Shown here piece after piece: positions 42,566 to 52,200 of a stretch of 64,000 nucleotides of DNA. The notes beneath the pieces were generated by a model that ran no database searches, was not told where the DNA came from, and saw only the letters and a list, made by a program, of their open reading frames with translations. A program made the position numbers and the translations under genes. Every line of letters begins with the position of its first letter. The first letter of the stretch is position 1. Source of the DNA: Streptomyces violaceusniger (GTDB lineage: Bacteria; Actinomycetota; Actinomycetes; Streptomycetales; Streptomycetaceae); the NCBI GenBank assembly GCA_005405945.1, contig BJHW01000001.1, positions 4,402,001 through 4,466,000 on the forward strand, read 5' to 3'.

Positions 42566-43540
42566 TCACGACCGTTCGGCACGGGCCCTGCGCCGGGCCA
42601 GCAGCGCCTGGCGCCGCTCGTCGAACTTGGTGGCCTGATCGTCCAATCCGCCCATGTAGAGCCCCAGTTCCTCCTGCGCCTTGAGCCCCTCCGGGCCGAG
42701 CCCGCCGATCTCCAGGACCTTCAGGAAGCGCAGCACGGGCTGGAGGACGTCGTCGTGGTGGATGCGCAGGTTGTAGATGCCGCCGATGGCGATCTGGGCG
42801 GCGGCGCGCTCGAAACCGGGCATTCCGTGGCCCGGCATGCGGAAGTTGACCACCACATCGCGGACGGCACACATGGTCTGGTCGGGGGCCAGCTCGAACG
42901 CCTTCCCGAGCAGGTTGCGATAGAAGATCATGTGCAGGTTCTCATCGGTGGCGATGCGCGCCAGCATCCGGTCGCAGACCGGGTCGCCGGAGTGATGGCC
43001 GGTGTTGCGGTGCGAGATGCGGGTGGCCAGCTCCTGGAAGGCCACATACGCCACGGTGTGCAGCATGCTGTGCTGGTTGTCCGACTCGAAGCCCTCGCAC
43101 ATGTGCGCCATGCGGAACCGCTCCAGCTGCACCGGGTCGACGGCGCGGCTGGTGAGCAGGTAGTCGCGCATCACGATGCCGTGGCGCCCCTCCTCCGCCG
43201 TCCAGCGGTGCACCCAGGTGCCCCAGGCGCCGTCCCGGCCGAAGAGGGTGGCGATCTCGTGGTGGTAGCTGGGGAGGTTGTCCTCGGTGAGGAGGTTGAC
43301 CACGAGCGCTATCCGGCCGACCTCGCTGACCTTGGACTGGTCGGGCGCCCATGCCTCACCGCCCATGACCCCGTCGAAGTTCCGGCCGTCGCTCCAGGGG
43401 ACGTACTCGTGCGGCATCCACTCCTTGGCGACCTTCAGATGCCGGTTGAGCTCGGTCTCGACGACCTCTTCGAGTGCGTACAGGAGCTGGGTGTCGCTCC
43501 AGACGGCCTGACCGTGGCGGTGGGCAGGGGCGAGTGTCAC
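42566..43540 (-). CDS. Acyl-ACP desaturase (DesA type, soluble diiron enzyme)
   Basis: 324 aa. Ferritin-like fold; introduces a double bond into acyl-ACP using O2 and two iron ions. Diiron ligands: Glu near LLTEDNLPSYHHEI, EEGRH (ExxH) in the second ligand helix, Glu in CEGFESDNQH, and DENLH (ExxH) in the fourth. Actinobacterial desaturases of this group relate to mycobacterial DesA1/DesA2. The upstream region has a strong palindrome over the presumed promoter, which points to control by a TetR-type fatty-acid regulator. The GTG/ATG choice is simple: MTLAPAHRHG at 43540. Confidence 0.9.
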   Translation of the reverse strand: MTLAPAHRHGQAVWSDTQLLYALEEVVETELNRHLKVAKEWMPHEYVPWSDGRNFDGVMGGEAWAPDQSKVSEVGRIALVVNLLTEDNLPSYHHEIATLFGRDGAWGTWVHRWTAEEGRHGIVMRDYLLTSRAVDPVQLERFRMAHMCEGFESDNQHSMLHTVAYVAFQELATRISHRNTGHHSGDPVCDRMLARIATDENLHMIFYRNLLGKAFELAPDQTMCAVRDVVVNFRMPGHGMPGFERAAAQIAIGGIYNLRIHHDDVLQPVLRFLKVLEIGGLGPEGLKAQEELGLYMGGLDDQATKFDERRQALLARRRARAERS

Positions 43541-43574
43541 GGTGGGGCTCCAGGGGACGGGGGCGACGGGCTAT

Positions 43575-43609
43575 ACCTACGGCTCCGTAGGTTACGACAC
43601 CGTAGGTTA
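43575..43609 (-). promoter_or_regulatory. Palindromic operator of the desaturase gene
   Basis: ACCTACGGCTCCGTAGGT (43575-43592) has perfect 8-bp arms around CT, and a third half-site CCGTAGGTTA follows at 43600-43609. On the minus strand this gives TAACCTACGG twice as a direct repeat. It lies 35-70 bp upstream of the start, over a possible -10 element (TAGGTAT). This suits TetR-family repression; the protein is not identified here. Confidence 0.7.
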
Positions 43610-43621
43610 AAGCGAAAATAA

Positions 43622-43637
43622 ACAGGTCAGGACCTGT
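43622..43637 (-). promoter_or_regulatory. Second palindrome upstream of the desaturase
   Basis: ACAGGTCAGGACCTGT, perfect 7-bp arms around AG, about 85 bp upstream of the desaturase start and next to an A+T-rich patch (AAAATAAA). Its sequence differs from the first operator, so it may bind another regulator. Confidence 0.5.
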
Positions 43638-43804
43638 GGATGGCACGCGGTGAACTCGGCGTGACCCGCCCCCACTTGGCGATCCGGCGCGACGGGATGG
43701 AGAGCGGCCGGGGCGCGGCCGGGGCGGCGGGACTGGGCGCGGCCGGGGCGACGGGGCGACGGGGCGGGCATGACCGGAAAGCGGCCCGCCCCGTACACAA
43801 CAAA

Positions 43805-43830
43805 GCGCCCCGGCCGGATGGCCGGGGCGC
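43805..43830 (-). terminator. Terminator of the small membrane protein gene at 43867
   Basis: A perfect 11-bp stem GCGCCCCGGCC/GGCCGGGGCGC with loop GGAT, 37 bp after the stop codon on the minus strand. Confidence 0.8.
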
Positions 43831-43866
43831 TCCGCAGCGGCGTGCGCGCTTCGTCGATCGATCGCG

Positions 43867-44109
43867 TCAGTCGGTCTGCTTACGGGACTTCCTGTCTCCC
43901 GCCATCACCAGACCCGCGATCACCAGGAACAGGATGATCGGAGCAGCGACATAGAGACCCAGTGTCTCGGCGACACTCAGGCCCGGACCCGGGTCGTCAC
44001 CGTCGTCGCGGGTGAGCGCGAACGCGGGGGACGACATCAGCAGCATCGCCGTCGTCGCGGCGATGACTGCACCGGCGCGCACGGCGTTCTTTTTGACCTT
44101 GTTGCTCAC
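43867..44109 (-). CDS. Small exported or membrane protein, function unknown
   Basis: 80 aa. Signal peptide-like start (MSNKVKKNAVRAGAVIAATT, AMLLMSSPAFA), then an acidic Gly/Pro stretch (TRDDGDDPGPG), then one helix (LGLYVAAPIILFLVIAGLV) and a basic tail (DRKSRKQ). So it is probably a small single-pass protein with its C-terminus inside. Short proteins of this form are common in Streptomyces but I know no function. Own terminator behind it. Confidence 0.8.
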   Translation of the reverse strand: MSNKVKKNAVRAGAVIAATTAMLLMSSPAFALTRDDGDDPGPGLSVAETLGLYVAAPIILFLVIAGLVMAGDRKSRKQTD

Positions 44110-44204
44110 GGACTCAAGTTATCCGACGCCCCTCGGCGCCGCGTGCCCGGGGTGGCCTTAACACGATGCTGAGATGACCATGACACCGCCCCGGGACCGT
44201 CGGC

Positions 44205-45946
44205 TCAGCCGCGGCCCGCCTCGCCGAGGTGGACCGTGGGCGGCAGCAGCCGTGGCGCTGCGCGGGAGGCGAGGACGCGTATCCGCAGCCCATCAGCGGT
44301 GACGGGCGCGGCCAGCGGAAGGATGCGCCGGGCCCCGACGGTCGTCCCGGAGGCGATGTCCCGCCAGGTCCCCGCCACCCGGGCCTGCACGGTGAACTCC
44401 TCCACCCGCTGCCCCTGGCGGATGTCCTCGCCGAGCCGCACCCGGTCGAAGGTGACCGGATGGCCGGGGGTCGGCCGGGATCCGGTGCCGTATGTCGTCC
44501 TTACGGCCTTGCCGAAGGCCGTGAGGGAGGCCATATCGGCGTCGTCGATCCGGCCGTTCTTGGCGGGCGGCACGTTGAGCAGCAGCGAGGCGTTGCGGCC
44601 CACGCTGCGCTCGTACAGCGACATCAGCTGGTCGGGGGTCTTGGGCCGCTCCGCGGGGTCGTGGAACCAGCCGGGGCGGATCGAGACATCGGCCTCGGCC
44701 GGGTACCACTGCAGATAGCGCACGCCCGGCGCGGTCAGCTTCGCGCGCGAGCCGATGTCGGCGTCGGTGGAGTCATTGGGCAGCCCGCCGCCGATGACGG
44801 TCCACGGGTCGACCGCGGACGGGGTCACCGACCACTCGGTCTCCCGGGCGATGCCGTCCTCGTTGCCCACCCAGCGCACGCCCTGGGCGCCCTGGAAGAT
44901 CACCGAATTCGGGGAGAGCGCGTGGATCAGCTCGAACCAGTTCCTGACGTTGTAGTGCTGGGTGACGCCCGCACCGCCCCAGGGGTTGGCGCCGTCCAGC
45001 CAGAACTCGTCGATGGGGCCGTACTGCGTCAGGATCTCGTAGATCTGGTTGAGGTAGTACGCGTCGTAGTCGTCGGCGGCGAAGCGGAAGGTGGGCAGCG
45101 CGCCGGAGGCGACCTTGTCCGCGCGGTCGTCCCCGGGGACGAGGGTGGGGATGGTGCGCTCGGTGGGCTTGCTGCCGTTGCCGTAGCGGCCCTGGCCGGC
45201 GGGTGCGCGGTCGCCGTCCTCCAGGGCCATCCGCTCGGGCAGCGACAGCTCCTCGCCGTTCTGCTGCTTCTCGCGGATCTTCTCGACCCACTGGGCGTGC
45301 CAGGCGTGCGGCAACTCGGCGCCGTCGGCGGGCGAGAGGTAGACGCCGACCTTGAGTCCCGCCTTACGGGCGGCCTTGACGTACGCGCCGAGGACGTCGC
45401 CGTCGGAATTCCGGCCGCCCGGGCCCTTCGTCCACCAGGGGCTGGCCTCGACGTCGTGGTCGGTGTAGCGGCTCGGGTAGAGCACGAAGCCGTCGTGGTG
45501 CTTGGCGGTGAGCATGACCTGCTGGGCGCCCGCGGCCTTGTACGCCCGCATCCACTGGTCCATGGCGAGCTCGGGCGGATCGAAGAGCTTCTCGTCCTCG
45601 GCTCCGGAGCCCCACTGGCGGCCGGTCATGGTGTTCATGCCGAAGTGGGTGAAGGCGGTGACCTCACGCTGCTGCCAGGCCCGCTGTCCGGCGGTGGGGA
45701 CGGTGTGGGCGGCCTTGTCGATGATGCGGGCGGGGGTGTCGCAGTCCTCGACGACCTGCTGCGGGGCGGGGTGATGGGCCCCTCGCATCCGGCCCGCGCA
45801 GGGGCCTGCGCGGCGGCCTGCGCGGGGGCGGGAGGGACGGCGACGGCCGCGAGGGCGGCCAGGGCGAGGGCGCGGAGCGCGAGCAGCGCACGCCGCCGTC
45901 CGCGGGTTCGGTGGGTGCCGGGCGTTCCGGCCAGAGGTCGGGCCAT
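44205..45946 (-). CDS. Secreted alpha-L-fucosidase, GH29 (frameshifted)
   Basis: About 580 aa after repair. The ATG at 45946 begins a signal peptide (RTRGRRRALLALRALALAALAAVAVPP, cut after AQA). The frame is lost after GPITP; the mature enzyme continues in another frame from APQQVVEDCDTP. One C in the run complementary to 45768-45771 restores it. GH29 features: FTHFGMNTMTGRQWG, TAKHHDGFVLYPS, nucleophile Asp in DEFWLDGANPWGG, LLLNVPPAKNGRID. The C-terminal 120 residues form a beta-sandwich. Releases alpha-L-fucose from glycans outside the cell. Confidence 0.85.
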
Positions 45947-46249
45947 GGTCCCCTCCAGCTCTCCGATCGACATTGATCGGACCTCTATGGCGGTGTCCAT
46001 GACAGACTGCCAGAGGGGAGGCCTTCTGGGGAGACCGCACACGACAGAGATCCCACCTATGGGGGGGCAAGCCACGACGGGGTGCCCGGCGAGTCTTCCC
46101 CTCCCCGCCCCTCCCCGCTACCGGGGGCTCCGCCCCTGGACCCCGGGACCTGGAGCGAAGCCCCGACCCGGGGTCTGGGGCGGAGCCCCGGTTTCGGGAG
46201 GAGCGGGGTGGGGATATGCGGCTCCCCGTCGCGTGGCCCGCCGCAGGCG
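45947..46249. repeat. 303-bp intergenic region with a Streptomyces-type G+C-rich mosaic repeat
   Basis: The half next to the fucosidase gene carries its promoter. From about 46095 there is a mosaic of inverted pieces (GGGGCTCCGCCCC, GACCCCGG, GGGGCGGAGCCCC), and 46214-46263 holds ATATGCGGCTCC followed by GTGGCCCGCCGCAGGCGTCA, nearly identical to 52400-52447. This part is likely the malQ terminator. No gene. Confidence 0.7.
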
Positions 46250-48571
46250 TCACGATCCGCCGGGCACCCCTGGGGCGGAGGCAAGAGGCGCGAGCCGGGC
46301 CACCTCATCCATCAGCGCCCGCAGCCGAGGCGAGGCGACCAGCTCCTCCAGGGACATCGGGCGCCCCTCGGCGTCGGCGATCGGCAGCCGCCAGTTGGGG
46401 TACTGATCCCACGTGCCCGGCAGATTCTGCGGTCTGCGGTCCCCCACCGCGTCCGGCAGCCAGACGCCCACCATCTTCGCCGGGGTGCGCAGCAGAAACC
46501 GGTGGACCGCCTTGACCGCCGCCTCCTCGTCGCCCGGCCCCTCCGGCAGCAGCCCGAGCCGCCCCAGCAGCCCCAGCCACTCGGCGACCTCGACCGCGTC
46601 CGCCGCCCGCTCCTCGGCGAGGGGACGGCTCAGCAGGCCCAGCCGGTGGCGCAGCTCCACATGGTCGCCGGTGAGCCGGGCGGCCGTGCTCGGCAGATCG
46701 TGGGTCGTCACGGTGGCCAGGCAGTCCGCCCGCCACTCCTCCGGCGCCAGCGGCCGGGCCGCGCCCACCCCGTCGTAGTTCCGCTCGAACCACATCACCG
46801 AGGTGCCCAGCACCCCCCGCCGCTCCAGCTCCTCCCGTACACCGGGCTCGACCGTCCCCAGATCCTCCCCTATGACGACCGCCCCGGCCCGGTGCGCCTC
46901 CAGGGCGAGCGCGCCGAGCATCGCCTCCGCGTCGTAGCGGACGTAACAGCCCTCGGTCGGCTCCCGCCCCTCCGGCACCCACCACAGCCGGAAGAGGCCC
47001 ATCACATGGTCGATGCGGAGCGCGCCCGCGTGCCGTAAGAGGCCGCGCAGCAGATCGCGGTAGGGGGCGTAGCCGGTGGCCGCGAGCGCGTCCGGGCGCC
47101 ACGGTGGCAGGCCCCAGTCCTGGCCCCGCGAGTTGAAGGCGTCCGGGGGCGCGCCGATCGACATGCCGGAGGCGAAGACGTCCTGGAGCGCCCAGGCGTC
47201 GGCGCCCGAGGGATGGACCCCGACCGCCAGGTCGTGGACGAGGCCGATGCCCATGCCCGCCTCGCGCGCGGCGCGCTGGGCGGCGGCCAGCTGGGTGTCG
47301 GTGAGCCAGGCCAGCCAGCAGTGGAAGTCGGTGCGGTCCAGGTGCTCGGCCCGCGCCCGCGCGGTGCCCGACGAGCGCGGATCGGCCAGGCCGTCGGGCC
47401 AGGTGCGCCATTCGGGGCCGTGGATCTCGGCGAGCGCGCACCACAGGGCGTGGTCCTCCAGGGCCTGACCGCGCTCGGCGAGGAAGTCGCAGTAGGCGGC
47501 GCGGCGGCCGGGGCTGAGCGGGACCGTCCGCACCAGCTCCAGCGCCTCGCGCTTGAGGGCCCAGACGGCGTCCCGGTCGATGAGGGCGCCCTCGCGCAGG
47601 ACGGCCGTACGGAGGGCGGCGGCGGCCTCCAGCAGCTGATCGGCCCGCTCACGGGCGCGGCCGCGCAGATGGGCGTATTCGGGCACGTCCTCGATGCGCA
47701 GATGGACCGGGTCGGGGAAGCGCCGCGAGGAGGGGCGGTACGGCGAGGGGTCGGTGGGCGCGGCCGGGGTGCCGGGCACGGCGGCGTGCAGCGGGTTGAT
47801 CTGAACGAAGCCGGCACCGAGCGCCCGCCCGGACCAGGCGGCCAGATCGGCCAGGTCGCCGAGGTCGCCCATGCCCCAGGATCGTGCGGAGAGCAGTGAG
47901 TAGAGCTGCACCAGGAAACCGTGGCTGCGGGCCGGGGACAACGGCATTCGGTCGGGGGCCACGATGAGGGGGGCGGTGGCGCGGCGGCCGTCGGGGGCCT
48001 CGGCGAGCAGGGTGTGGGCGCCGGGCGGCAGCGCGGCGAGCGCGGTAAGGAGGCCATCGGCGGTGGCGCCCTCCGTAAGGACGCCGTCTGTAAGAACTCC
48101 GGCCGTAAGGACGCCATCCGTAAGCACTCCGGCCGTAAAAGCGCCGTCCGTAAGCACTCCGGCCGTAAAAGCGCCCTCAAGAGCGCCCTCCGTAAGGACG
48201 CCGTCCAAGGCGCCGCCCTCGCGGGCGCCCCTCGTCAGGGGGCCACCGGCCCGTAAGGCCCCCGCGGCCGCCCGCCCCCGCGCGTGCGGTGCGCCGTCCT
48301 CGAGGCGCACCCGCAGCGCCGTACCCTCGGGCAGGCTCAAGCGGGGCACCTTGCCGGGGCGCACCACCACACAGGGGGGCAGCAGCCGTTCGCGCCGCCG
48401 GCTGTCGTGCCGGTCCAGCGCTTCGGTCACGGATCGGGGGGTCGAGGCGTCCACGCCGAGCGCGGCGAGCACGGCGACGACCGTGTCCTCGGGCACCTGG
48501 ACGGTGCGGCCCGGGGCCGGGTCGTAGGAGGTGGCGACACCGTGCAGCTCGGCGAGCCGCGCTCTGCCCAT
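46250..48571 (-). CDS. malQ: 4-alpha-glucanotransferase (amylomaltase), GH77
   Basis: 773 aa. Transfers alpha-1,4-glucan segments in maltose/glycogen metabolism, cytoplasmic. Catalytic motifs: nucleophile Asp in ALRIDHVMGL, acid/base Glu in VIGEDLG, Asp in TTHDLPS. N-terminal domain about 1-115, then an odd stretch (about 121-172) made of five-residue repeats such as VLTDG, AFTAG, VLTEG, then the barrel from about 200 (RSWGMGDLGDLADLAAW). The repeats come from a minisatellite (48056-48211) and I do not expect them in most MalQ proteins. Start overlaps the stop of a small upstream gene (TGATG), so translation is coupled. Confidence 0.93.
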   Translation of the reverse strand: MGRARLAELHGVATSYDPAPGRTVQVPEDTVVAVLAALGVDASTPRSVTEALDRHDSRRRERLLPPCVVVRPGKVPRLSLPEGTALRVRLEDGAPHARGRAAAGALRAGGPLTRGAREGGALDGVLTEGALEGAFTAGVLTDGAFTAGVLTDGVLTAGVLTDGVLTEGATADGLLTALAALPPGAHTLLAEAPDGRRATAPLIVAPDRMPLSPARSHGFLVQLYSLLSARSWGMGDLGDLADLAAWSGRALGAGFVQINPLHAAVPGTPAAPTDPSPYRPSSRRFPDPVHLRIEDVPEYAHLRGRARERADQLLEAAAALRTAVLREGALIDRDAVWALKREALELVRTVPLSPGRRAAYCDFLAERGQALEDHALWCALAEIHGPEWRTWPDGLADPRSSGTARARAEHLDRTDFHCWLAWLTDTQLAAAQRAAREAGMGIGLVHDLAVGVHPSGADAWALQDVFASGMSIGAPPDAFNSRGQDWGLPPWRPDALAATGYAPYRDLLRGLLRHAGALRIDHVMGLFRLWWVPEGREPTEGCYVRYDAEAMLGALALEAHRAGAVVIGEDLGTVEPGVREELERRGVLGTSVMWFERNYDGVGAARPLAPEEWRADCLATVTTHDLPSTAARLTGDHVELRHRLGLLSRPLAEERAADAVEVAEWLGLLGRLGLLPEGPGDEEAAVKAVHRFLLRTPAKMVGVWLPDAVGDRRPQNLPGTWDQYPNWRLPIADAEGRPMSLEELVASPRLRALMDEVARLAPLASAPGVPGGS
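48056..48211. repeat. In-frame 15-bp minisatellite inside malQ
   Basis: About nine to ten units of 15 bp, with higher-order copies of 30 bp (GGCCGTAAGGACGCC-like, GGCCGTAAAAGCGCC-like). It encodes pentapeptides VLTDG/VLTAG/VLTEG/AFTAG. Three copies of the octamer CCGTAAGG fall inside it. Confidence 0.88.
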
Positions 48572-48861
48572 CAGTACTCCATCGGCTCGCAGCCCGCGCC
48601 CGCGCCGGTGAGGACGGCGGTCGGCTCACTCGTCAGGGGAGGTTCGGCGGCCAGCGGAGGCTCGCTGGTCAGGGGGATGTTGTCGGAGAGGGGAGGCTCG
48701 CTGGTGAGGGGCGCCTCGGTGGCGCTTCCGGACCCGAAGCCGTCCAGGCCGCACAGTCCGCAGTCGGGGTCGGAGACCCCGTCGAAGGGATCCGGTTCGC
48801 TGGACGCCTCGGGGCCGGGTTTGGACAGGGCGGAAAGCAGGAGTTGAGCTGACGCGGCCAC
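48571..48861 (-). CDS. Small Pro/Ser-rich protein coupled to malQ, function unknown
   Basis: 96 aa from GTG 48861, with GGAGG 6-8 bp upstream. N-terminal amphipathic segment AASAQLLLSALSK, then a Cys-containing stretch DPDCGLCGLDGFGSGS, then imperfect repeats PLTSEPPLSDN, PLTSEPPLAAE, PLTSEPT, and a final CEPMEY. The stop TGA shares its A with the malQ ATG (TGATG), so the two are translationally coupled. No signal peptide or membrane helix. The coding repeat again reflects local tandem duplication. No family recognised. Confidence 0.65.
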   Translation of the reverse strand: MAASAQLLLSALSKPGPEASSEPDPFDGVSDPDCGLCGLDGFGSGSATEAPLTSEPPLSDNIPLTSEPPLAAEPPLTSEPTAVLTGAGAGCEPMEY

Positions 48862-49229
48862 ACGGACCTCCGTGGGGTTGTCGGCAGTGGGTCATCCCGA
48901 GCTCTACCCACTCCGGAGGGACGCAGACGTAAACGCCCCCCGGACGTGCTGTAGGTCACATCCCCTCTGGGCGGCGATTTCACGGTGGGAAGGGATCGGA
49001 GGCACAGAGTTTACGAACAGGACCGCCCTTCATCCGTCAGACTTGCGCCGGGCGTGCCGCGCCCGGCGCGGGCCGCCCGAGGCCAGGCGCCAGGCGCCCG
49101 AGGCCCGACGCACGCGGCAATGCCGACACTTCGGTCGTTCGCGTTGACACCCTCACCGGCCTGGTGGTGGGCTCACGCCTATCGGCGCCACATCTACGGG
49201 GACCGGCTATCTGGATCGAGGAGAGGCCC
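48862..49229. other. 368-bp divergent region between malQ and GH84 genes
   Basis: Holds the divergent promoters. TTGACA at 49144-49149 could be a -35 element for the GH84 gene, though I see no clear -10 at the right distance. The segment 49055-49115 is a G+C-rich run of GCCCGAGGC/GCGCCAGGCG repeats. No gene seen. Confidence 0.45.
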
Positions 49230-52200
49230 GTGCAGTTCGGGGGGAAGAGGCCCAGGGCAGCGGGCGCGACGGCCATGGCCGCCGCGGTCATCGGAGGGCT
49301 GCTCGGCGGTGCCCCGGCGGCCACCGCCGCACCGGTGGACCACGGCGCCCCGGGCGCCACCACACCGGAGCGCGACAGCAGCGAGGGCATACCACCCGTA
49401 TGGCCGCGCCCCCAGTCGCTGCGGGCGCAGGGGTCGGAGGTGGCCCTGGGGGACGAGGCCACGCTCATAGCCGACGGCGACGCCGATCCGTATGCCCTGG
49501 ACGCGCTGCGCGGCCTGCTGCACGACGCGGGGGTGCGCACCGTCGACGAGGCCACGCCCGGCGGCAAGGCCCCGGCACGCGGGCTGGTGGTGCATGTCGG
49601 CGGTAAGGGTGCGACGAACGCGCTGCGCGCCCTGCGCGCGCCCGAGCGCGGCGACCTCCCCTCCGGCGGCTATCTCCTGGCCACGGGCCCGGTGGACGGG
49701 CACCCCACGGTCGCGCTGTCCGGCGTCGGCCCGGACGGGCTCTTCCACGCCGTCCAGACCCTGCGCCAGCTGCTGGTGAAGCGGGAGGGCCGGGGCTCCG
49801 CCTTCGCCGGGGTGACCGTACGCGACTGGCCCGCGACGGCCGTAAGGGGCACGACGGAGGGCTTCTACGGCTCCCCGTGGTCGCACCGCGACCGGCTGGC
49901 CCAGCTCGACTTCATGGGCCGCACCAAGCAGAACCGCTACCTCTACGCGCCCGGCGACGACACCTACCGGCAGGCGCGCTGGCGCGACCCCTACCCCGCC
50001 GAGCGGCGCGAGGAGTTCCGCGAGCTGGCCACGCGCGCCCGGGCCAACCATGTGACCCTCGGCTGGGCGGTCTCCCCGGGCCAGGAGATGTGCTTCTCGT
50101 CCTCGAAGGACCTCAAGGCGCTGCTGCGGAAGGTCGACGCCATGTGGGCGCTCGGGGTGCGCTCCTTCCAGCTGCAGTTCCAGGACGTCAGCTACAGCGA
50201 GTGGCACTGCGGCGCCGACGCCGACGAGTTCGGCTCCGGCCCGGAGGCCGCCGCCACCGCGCAGGCCAAGGTGGCCAATACCCTCGCCCGCCACCTGGCC
50301 GAGCGCTACCCCGGCTCGGCCCCGCTGTCCCTGATGCCGACCGAGTACTACCAGGACGGCGACACGGATTTCCGGCGCGCGCTGGCCGGGGCGCTCGACC
50401 AGCGTGTGGAGGTCGCCTGGACCGGGGTCGGGGTGGTGCCCAGGACCATCACCGGCGGTGAGCTGGCCGGTGCCCGGTCGGCGTTCGGCCACCGCCTGGT
50501 CACCATGGACAACTACCCGGTCAACGACTGGGCGCAGGATCGGATCTTCCTCGGCCCGTACACCGGCCGCGACCCCGCGGTGGCCACCCAGTCCGCGGCG
50601 CTGCTGGCCAACGCCATGGAGCAGCCGACCGCCTCCCGGATCCCGCTGTTCACCGCCGCCGACTTCGCCTGGAACCCGCGCGGCTACCGCCCCCAGGAGT
50701 CCTGGCAGGCGGCCATCGACGACCTCGCCGGGCCCGACGCCAAGACCCGCGCCGCCCTGCGCGCCCTCGCCGGGAACGACGCCTCCTCGGTGCTCGGCGG
50801 CGACGAGTCCGCGTATCTGCGCCCGCTCGTCGACGCGTTCTGGACGGCCCAGGGCGGTACGGACGTGGAGCGGCTGGAGCGCTCGGCCGGTCGGCTGCGC
50901 GAGGCCTTCACGACGATGCGTGACGCCCCCGAGCGGCTCTCCCGCACGCTGGGTGACGATGTGCGGCCCTGGCTCGACCAGCTGAGCCGGTACGGCGACG
51001 CGGGGGTGCGGGCCGTGGACATGCTCACCGCCCAGGCGCGCGGCGACGGGGCGGCGGCCTGGAAGGCCCAGCTCGCGGTGGAGGCGCTGCGCGAGAAGAT
51101 CGGGGACAGCCGGGTCACGGTCGGCAAGGGTGTCCTCGACCCCTTCCTCGCCAAGGCCCTGGTCCGGGCGGACGCCTGGTCGGGCGTGGACCGGACCCCG
51201 AAGCTGGGGCTGCGGACCGGCAAGGAGGACCGCGCGGCGGCCGACGGCAAGGCGGCCACCGAGGTGTCGTCGCCCGGCCGCCCGGTCACCGTGCGCTTCG
51301 GCCGCAGCCGTCCGCTCTCCTCGGTCTCCGCGCTCACCGCCCGGGTCCAGGACGCCGCACCGGGCACCGTCGAGGCGCATGTCCCCGGTGCGGGCTGGCG
51401 CCGCATCGGCACCCTCTCGGGCAGCGGCTTCACCCAGGTCAGGGCGGCGGAGGGGGACAAGGACCTGTCGGCGGACGCGATCCGGCTCAGCTGGCCGGAG
51501 GGCACCACCCCGCCGGCCGTGCACGAGATCACGCCCTGGTTCGGCGACACCCCGGACGCCGGGCTCACGCTGTCCCACAAGACGGCGGACGCGCAGATAG
51601 GCGGCGACGCGGCCGTCGTCGAGGCCCAGTTGGTCTCCCACCGCCCCGGCGATGTGAACGGCGACCTCACGGTGAAGGCGCCGCGCGGCATCACCGTCCG
51701 CGCCCCCGCCGGGGTGACGGCTCCGCGCGGCGGTACGGCGACCGCCCGGCTGGAGATCTCGGTGGCCAAGGGCACCAAGCCGGGCAGCTACTCCCTCCCG
51801 GTCCGCTTCGGGTCCGAGGAGCGCATGCTGACCATAAGGGCGCATCCGCACACCGGTGGCCCGGACCTGGCCCGCGCGGAGGGCACGAAAGCGACCTCGT
51901 CCGGCGATGAGACCGCCGATTTCCCGGCGTCCGCCGCGATCGACGGCAAGGCGGACACCCGCTGGTCCTCCCCGGCCGAGGACGGCGCCTGGCTCCAGCT
52001 GGAGCTGGCCCACCCGGCGCGGATCGGCCGCCTGGAGCTGACCTGGCAGGACGCGTACGCCTCCCGCTACCGCGTCCAGGTCTCCAAGGACGGCCGCACC
52101 TGGCGGGACGCGGCGACGGTGGCCCATGGGAAGGGCGGCCGGGAGTCGATCGGCATGGACGCCCCGGACACCCGGTTCATCCGCGTCCAGGGCGTCGAGC

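Noticed and set aside
43690..43770. GGCCGGGGCG repeats as a regulatory array
   Set aside because: Low-complexity G+C sequence with irregular spacing; no sign of function beyond the nearby terminator.
49120..49200. DasR (dre) site before the GH84 gene
   Set aside because: CACCGGCCTGGTG has palindromic ends but lacks the TGGTCTAGACCA core, so it is not supported.
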